Below the pieces are notes generated by a model. That model searched no databases and had not been told where the DNA came from. It saw nothing but the letters and a program-made list of their open reading frames with translations. DNA of 64,000 nucleotides from Pseudomonas sp. MRSN 12121 (lineage in GTDB: Bacteria; Pseudomonadota; Gammaproteobacteria; Pseudomonadales; Pseudomonadaceae): the NCBI RefSeq assembly GCF_000931465.1, contig NZ_CP010892.1, positions 1,054,001 to 1,118,000 of the forward strand, written 5' to 3'. The stretch's first letter is position 1; every line of letters starts with the position of its first letter. Positions 60,757-64,000 of this stretch are shown here, in pieces. A program made the translations under genes and the position numbers.

Positions 60757-60868
60757 GAGCGAACGGGCGGCGATCCGACTTGCCCGCGATAAGGGCACCG
60801 CGGTGTACCTGTGACACCGCGTCATCGTTCATCGCGGGCAATACGGATCGCCGCCCGCTCGCTCCTAC
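60753..60868. repeat. long REP inverted pair
   Basis: Arms of about 37 bases (from GTAGGAGCGA at 60753 and ending TCGCTCCTAC at 60868) flank a separate inner hairpin ACCGCGGTGT...ACACCGCG. The left arm overlaps the 3' end of hmgC by four bases. It lies between hmgC and the transporter gene and may control read-through. Confidence 0.82.
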
Positions 60869-60946
60869 AACACCGATCATTGCCGCCCAGAGCAATGACG
60901 GTCTGCCGGCACCCCATAACGATAAAAAACCAACAGGTACCTTGCG

Positions 60947-62326
60947 ATGCATAATCAGATTGCCAGTTTCCGGGCGGCGCTCGACGCCCGTCCGGTGTCG
61001 CGTTATCAGTGGTTGCTGCTCCTGCTCCTGGCCCTGTTGCTGGTCACCGACGGCTACGACGCCCAGGTGCTGGGGTATGTGGTGCCGGCCCTGGCCCAGG
61101 ACTGGGGGCTGGAGAAAGCCGCGTTCGGTCCGGTGTTCAGCGCCAACCTCCTGGGCCTGACCCTGGGCTCGCTGGCCGTGACCCCGTTGGCGGACCGTTT
61201 CGGCGTGCGGCGCATTCTCCTGGCTTGTGTGCTGATCTATGCCAGCCTCACGGTGCTGATGGTGTTCGCCAATTCGTTGAACAGCCTGATGGCCGCGCGT
61301 TTTATCTGCGGCATCGGCATGGGCGGGGCGATGCCCAGCGCCATGGCGCTGATGTCGGAATACTCGCCGCCACGCCTGCGCACCCTGATGGTGACCCTGG
61401 CCGCCTGCGGTTTTTCCTTTGGTGGTGCGGCCGGTGGGTTCGTCGCCGCGGGCTTCATCGACCGCTTCGGCTGGCAGGCGGTGTTCCTCGCCGGCGGCGT
61501 CACGCCGTTGCTGCTGTTCCCGTTCCTGGCCTGGTTCCTTCCCGAATCGCTGCCGCGCCTGCTGCGCGACCAGCCGCCTTATGCACGCCTGCGCAAAGTC
61601 ACCGCGCGCATGTTGCCGGACTGGCAGCCACCGGCCGCCTCGGCCGCGCAGAACCAAGCCGAGCAGGGCAGCACGCTCACGGTGATCGAGCTGTTCCGCC
61701 ACGGTTATGCGCGGCCGACGCTGCTGATCTGGTCGACCTTTTTCGTCAGCCTGATCCTGCTGTATTTCATGATCAGCTGGTTGCCTTCATTGCTGCTGGA
61801 GAGCGGCCTGGGGTTGAACGAGGCGAACCTGGTGACCTCGATGTTCCTGTTCGCCGGCACCCTCGGCGCGATCTGCATGGCCTGGTTCGCCGACCGCCTG
61901 AAACGCAAGGTCCGGTTGCTCTCGGCGGTGCTGGCCGGGGCGGCGCTATGCACCGTGCTGCTGGGCCTGAACCACGACAATCCGCGCTATCTGGTGGCCT
62001 TCGTGTTCGCCGCCGGCTTCTGCATCATCGGCGGCCAATTGACCCTGAATGCGTTCGCCAGCAACTTCTACCCGGCCCAGGTGCGCGCCACCGGCACCGG
62101 CTGGGCCCTGGGCGTCGGTCGTTTCGGCTCGATCCTCGGGCCGCTGTTCGGCAGCCTGCTGCTGGCGATGCACATCCCGGTGCAGCAGATCTTTTTCTTC
62201 TGTGCGATTCCGGCGGTGGTGGCGGCATTGCTGATCATCCAGGTGCGCTCGCCCGAAGCGGGTTCGATCGCGACACCTGAACAGCAGGATGCGCTGGCGG
62301 CGAAGTTCGCTCGCGAGCAGCGCTGA
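60947..62326 (+). CDS. aromatic acid:H+ symporter family MFS transporter
   Basis: A 459-residue twelve-helix transporter. The AAHS motif DGYDAQVLGYVVPALAQ lies in the first helix, RFGVRRILL between helices two and three, and RFICGIGMGGAMPSAMALMSEY follows. It lies downstream of hmgC, so its substrate may be homogentisate, phenylacetate-type acids or another aromatic acid of the pathway; this is inferred. Confidence 0.92.
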   Translation: MHNQIASFRAALDARPVSRYQWLLLLLLALLLVTDGYDAQVLGYVVPALAQDWGLEKAAFGPVFSANLLGLTLGSLAVTPLADRFGVRRILLACVLIYASLTVLMVFANSLNSLMAARFICGIGMGGAMPSAMALMSEYSPPRLRTLMVTLAACGFSFGGAAGGFVAAGFIDRFGWQAVFLAGGVTPLLLFPFLAWFLPESLPRLLRDQPPYARLRKVTARMLPDWQPPAASAAQNQAEQGSTLTVIELFRHGYARPTLLIWSTFFVSLILLYFMISWLPSLLLESGLGLNEANLVTSMFLFAGTLGAICMAWFADRLKRKVRLLSAVLAGAALCTVLLGLNHDNPRYLVAFVFAAGFCIIGGQLTLNAFASNFYPAQVRATGTGWALGVGRFGSILGPLFGSLLLAMHIPVQQIFFFCAIPAVVAALLIIQVRSPEAGSIATPEQQDALAAKFAREQR

Positions 62327-62332
62327 GGTTCT

Positions 62333-62411
62333 GTAGGAGCGAAGCTTGCTCGCGATGGCGTCGGGGCTGGCCCACCGTGTCGTCTTCATCGCCGGCAAGC
62401 CTGGCTCCTAC
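62333..62411. repeat. REP inverted pair between convergent genes
   Basis: Arm GTAGGAGCGAAGCTTGCTCGCGATG (62333 onwards) and arm CATCGCCGGCAAGCCTGGCTCCTAC (ending 62411) are imperfect inverted copies, so this pair has diverged more than the one at 24191. Confidence 0.7.
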
Positions 62412-62426
62412 GGGCGTGGAAGCGGT

Positions 62427-63230
62427 TCAGTGGACGATGCTGTTGGGCGGCAGGTGGCCCAGGCGTTCGGTCAGGCGCAGGCGCTGGATCGGGTCTTCGC
62501 TGAGCAACAGGGCGTGCTCCAGGTCGAAGCGTTCGGCGTTGGGGCAGTCCAGGCGCTGGTAGAGGCTGGCGCGGGCCAGGTAGTCGGCGGCGCTGCCGTC
62601 GCCCAGTTCCAGTACGCGTTCGGCGTCGATCAGCGCATTGAGGTGGTCGTCGTGGCTCAGGTGCAGCTGGCGCAGGTTGCGCGACAGGCGCTGGAGCATC
62701 TGCCGTGGGGTGGCGATGGCCAGGTGTTCGGCGCTGAGCTTGAGGTTCGGCCCGTACTGGCGCTCCAGCAGTTCGCGGCAATCGTGGGGGTACAGGCGCC
62801 GGCCGCCGCAGGGGTCGAGCAGATGGTCGGCGCCGGGGACGCGCAATAGAAAGTGCCCGGGGAAATTGACCCCGACCATGGGGATCTCCAGGCGCCGCGC
62901 CAGTTCCAGGGCGACCAGCCCCAGCGCCAGCGGCTGCCCGCGCCGGCTGTCCAGCACCTTGTCCAGCAGCGCGGCCTGGGGGCGCAAGGGCAGGAAGTCG
63001 TCCTGCTGGAAGCCCAGGTCGTTCATGCGCCGCAGCAGCGGCTGGCCCAGTTCGCTGGCCGGCAGCGGCGGCAGGCCGGCGTTGATCTGCCGTTGCAGCT
63101 CCTTGAAGTCCTGCAGCAACTGCTCCGGCGAGACCTGGGCATTGTGTTCGGCCGCAATCCACAGCGCCGCCTCGAAAAGCGCGGGCGGGGACTGTTGCAG
63201 GCAGGCGAAGAAAGCTTGACGCGGGTTCAT
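62427..63230 (-). CDS. SirB1-like transglutaminase-fold/TPR protein
   Basis: A 267-residue protein with the SirB1 N-terminal transglutaminase-like domain (ALDKVLDSRRGQPLALGLVALELARRLEIPMVGVNFPGHFLLRV... region) and a C-terminal TPR-like region (ADYLARASLYQRLDCPNAERFDLEHALL). The function of the family is unknown. The gene is divergent from the leucine dehydrogenase-like gene. Confidence 0.88.
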   Translation of the reverse strand: MNPRQAFFACLQQSPPALFEAALWIAAEHNAQVSPEQLLQDFKELQRQINAGLPPLPASELGQPLLRRMNDLGFQQDDFLPLRPQAALLDKVLDSRRGQPLALGLVALELARRLEIPMVGVNFPGHFLLRVPGADHLLDPCGGRRLYPHDCRELLERQYGPNLKLSAEHLAIATPRQMLQRLSRNLRQLHLSHDDHLNALIDAERVLELGDGSAADYLARASLYQRLDCPNAERFDLEHALLLSEDPIQRLRLTERLGHLPPNSIVH

Positions 63231-63414
63231 CTGAATCTCCGGCGGATGCCTCGTTTTAGCGCCGTCGCAAGCGTTCGTCCAGTGCCGTACACAGGCGGTA
63301 GCAGGTTATTTCCCAAAGCCAGAATAGCCCGGGGGCTTATTCCCGCGCGCTCCAGCAATTTTCGGGCGCAAGCCTATACTGGCGTCTACAAGAAGTGATT
63401 CGGGAGCCCGGTTC

Positions 63415-64000
63415 ATGTTCGCTCTCATGCAAAGCACTCGCCTTGAATCGCTGCACCTGAGCGTTGATCCGGTCACCGGGTTGAAGGCGGTGATTGCCAT
63501 TCATAACAGCCGCCTGGGGCCCGCCCTCGGGGGCTGTCGCTACCTTGCCTACCCCGACGACGAAAGTGCCGTGGTCGACGCCGTGCACCTGGCCCAAGGC
63601 ATGAGCTACAAGGCCGCCCTGGCCGGCTTGCCCCAGGGCGGCGGCAAGGCCGTGATCATCCGCGCGCCGCATGTCGAAAGCCGCGCTGCGCTGTTCGAGG
63701 CCTTCGGGCGCTGTATCGAGCAACTCGATGGGCGCTTCATCACTGCGATCGACAGTGGCACCTCGGTCGCCGACATGGATTGCATCGCCCAACAGACCCG
63801 GCACGTCACCAGCACCAGTGCGGCCGGCGATCCTTCGCCGCATGCCGCCATGGGGGTGTTCACCGGTATCCGCGCCACCGCCATGGCGCGCTTGGGCAGC
63901 GACAACCTCGAGGGGCTGCGGGTGGCGGTCCAGGGCCTGGGCAATGTCGGCTACGCCCTTGCCGAGCAACTGCATGCGGCGGGCGCCGAGCTGCTGGTCA
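63415..64000 (+). CDS. leucine dehydrogenase-family protein, 5' part
   Basis: The first 195 residues of a Glu/Leu/Phe/Val dehydrogenase run off the right edge. The catalytic Lys is in GMSYKAALAGLPQGGGKAVI (about residues 62-81), the conserved Asp in DSGTSVADMD, and the nucleotide-binding VQGLGNVGYALAEQL is at the end. It deaminates branched-chain amino acids with NAD. In P. aeruginosa an ldh gene lies in front of a branched-chain/acetoin-type dehydrogenase operon; here that would be outside the window. ATG 63415 is assumed; ATG 63427 is an alternative. Confidence 0.9.
   Translation, partial: MFALMQSTRLESLHLSVDPVTGLKAVIAIHNSRLGPALGGCRYLAYPDDESAVVDAVHLAQGMSYKAALAGLPQGGGKAVIIRAPHVESRAALFEAFGRCIEQLDGRFITAIDSGTSVADMDCIAQQTRHVTSTSAAGDPSPHAAMGVFTGIRATAMARLGSDNLEGLRVAVQGLGNVGYALAEQLHAAGAELLV

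Noticed and set aside
57406..60825. Very long minus-strand open frame opposite hmgA-hmgB-hmgC
   Set aside because: It mirrors three well-identified plus-strand genes; its His/Gln/Arg-rich, low-complexity product is typical of an antisense frame in GC-rich DNA.

Overview
The window is a GC-rich chromosomal segment of a Pseudomonas, most likely of the P. fluorescens/P. protegens/P. chlororaphis group. This rests on gene order (fagA-fumC-orfX-sodA; ptsO-rapZ-ptsN-hpf-rpoN-lptBAC-kdsCD; mla-ibaG-murA-hisGDC-algW; hmgR-hmgABC), a fused cysNC, a short-form HisG, the tetrahydromonapterin genes folX-folE-folM, and REP-type inverted repeats built on the GCTCCTAC / GCGGGCAAG theme. No rRNA, tRNA, CRISPR array, insertion sequence or prophage was recognised. 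The species is inferred; no database was consulted.

Layout. 1-3.7 kb: an iron/oxidative-stress operon (fagA end, fumC, orfX, sodA) and a ZIP metal transporter. 3.7-10.7 kb, minus strand: the nitrogen PTS and sigma-54 block, then lipopolysaccharide export and Kdo synthesis genes. 11.0-14.4 kb: the Mla outer-membrane lipid-asymmetry operon and ibaG. 14.4-21.0 kb: murA, hisG, hisD, hisC, the periplasmic protease gene algW (minus strand) and a Nif3-family gene. 21.3-24.1 kb: cysD-cysNC sulfate activation. 24.3-33.8 kb: an acyltransferase, pta, DUF3565, slyD, a thiol peroxidase, an Old Yellow Enzyme, a glycosyltransferase, cysZ, trxB and a hopJ-like gene.

33.84-39.01 kb is a visibly AT-rich insert between the hopJ-like gene and the DUF1244-folX-folE-folM operon. 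It holds one long orphan protein with a single recognisable TPR-like stretch and, convergent to it, a tightly overlapping three-gene cassette: HNH nuclease, unknown 135-residue protein, and minimal nucleotidyltransferase with a complete carboxylate triad. This is the best candidate in the window for an undescribed system, possibly antiviral defence.

39.0-44.1 kb joins pterin synthesis to light sensing: folX-folE-folM, a monooxygenase-fold membrane protein, a MerR regulator resembling class II LitR (no cobalamin motif), a PilZ protein and a short LOV photoreceptor. 44.2-50.1 kb: flavodoxin, a LysR-CidA-CidB module, an aldolase/hydrolase/SDR catabolic set behind a perfect TetR-type palindrome, and a small protein shaped like a two-helix ion channel. 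50.1-56.5 kb: a possible minus-strand small RNA, a DUF1302/DUF1329 envelope pair and a MalT-like LuxR activator. 56.5-62.3 kb: homogentisate catabolism (hmgR, hmgA, hmgB/fahA, hmgC/maiA) and an aromatic-acid transporter. The window ends in a SirB1-like gene and a truncated leucine-dehydrogenase-family gene.

Connections. FolE, FolX and FolM make tetrahydromonapterin, known as the cofactor of phenylalanine hydroxylase in pseudomonads, whose product tyrosine drains through homogentisate into the hmg enzymes here. CysZ and CysD/CysNC take up and activate sulfate. AlgW, Mla, LptABC, KdsCD and MurA all serve the envelope.
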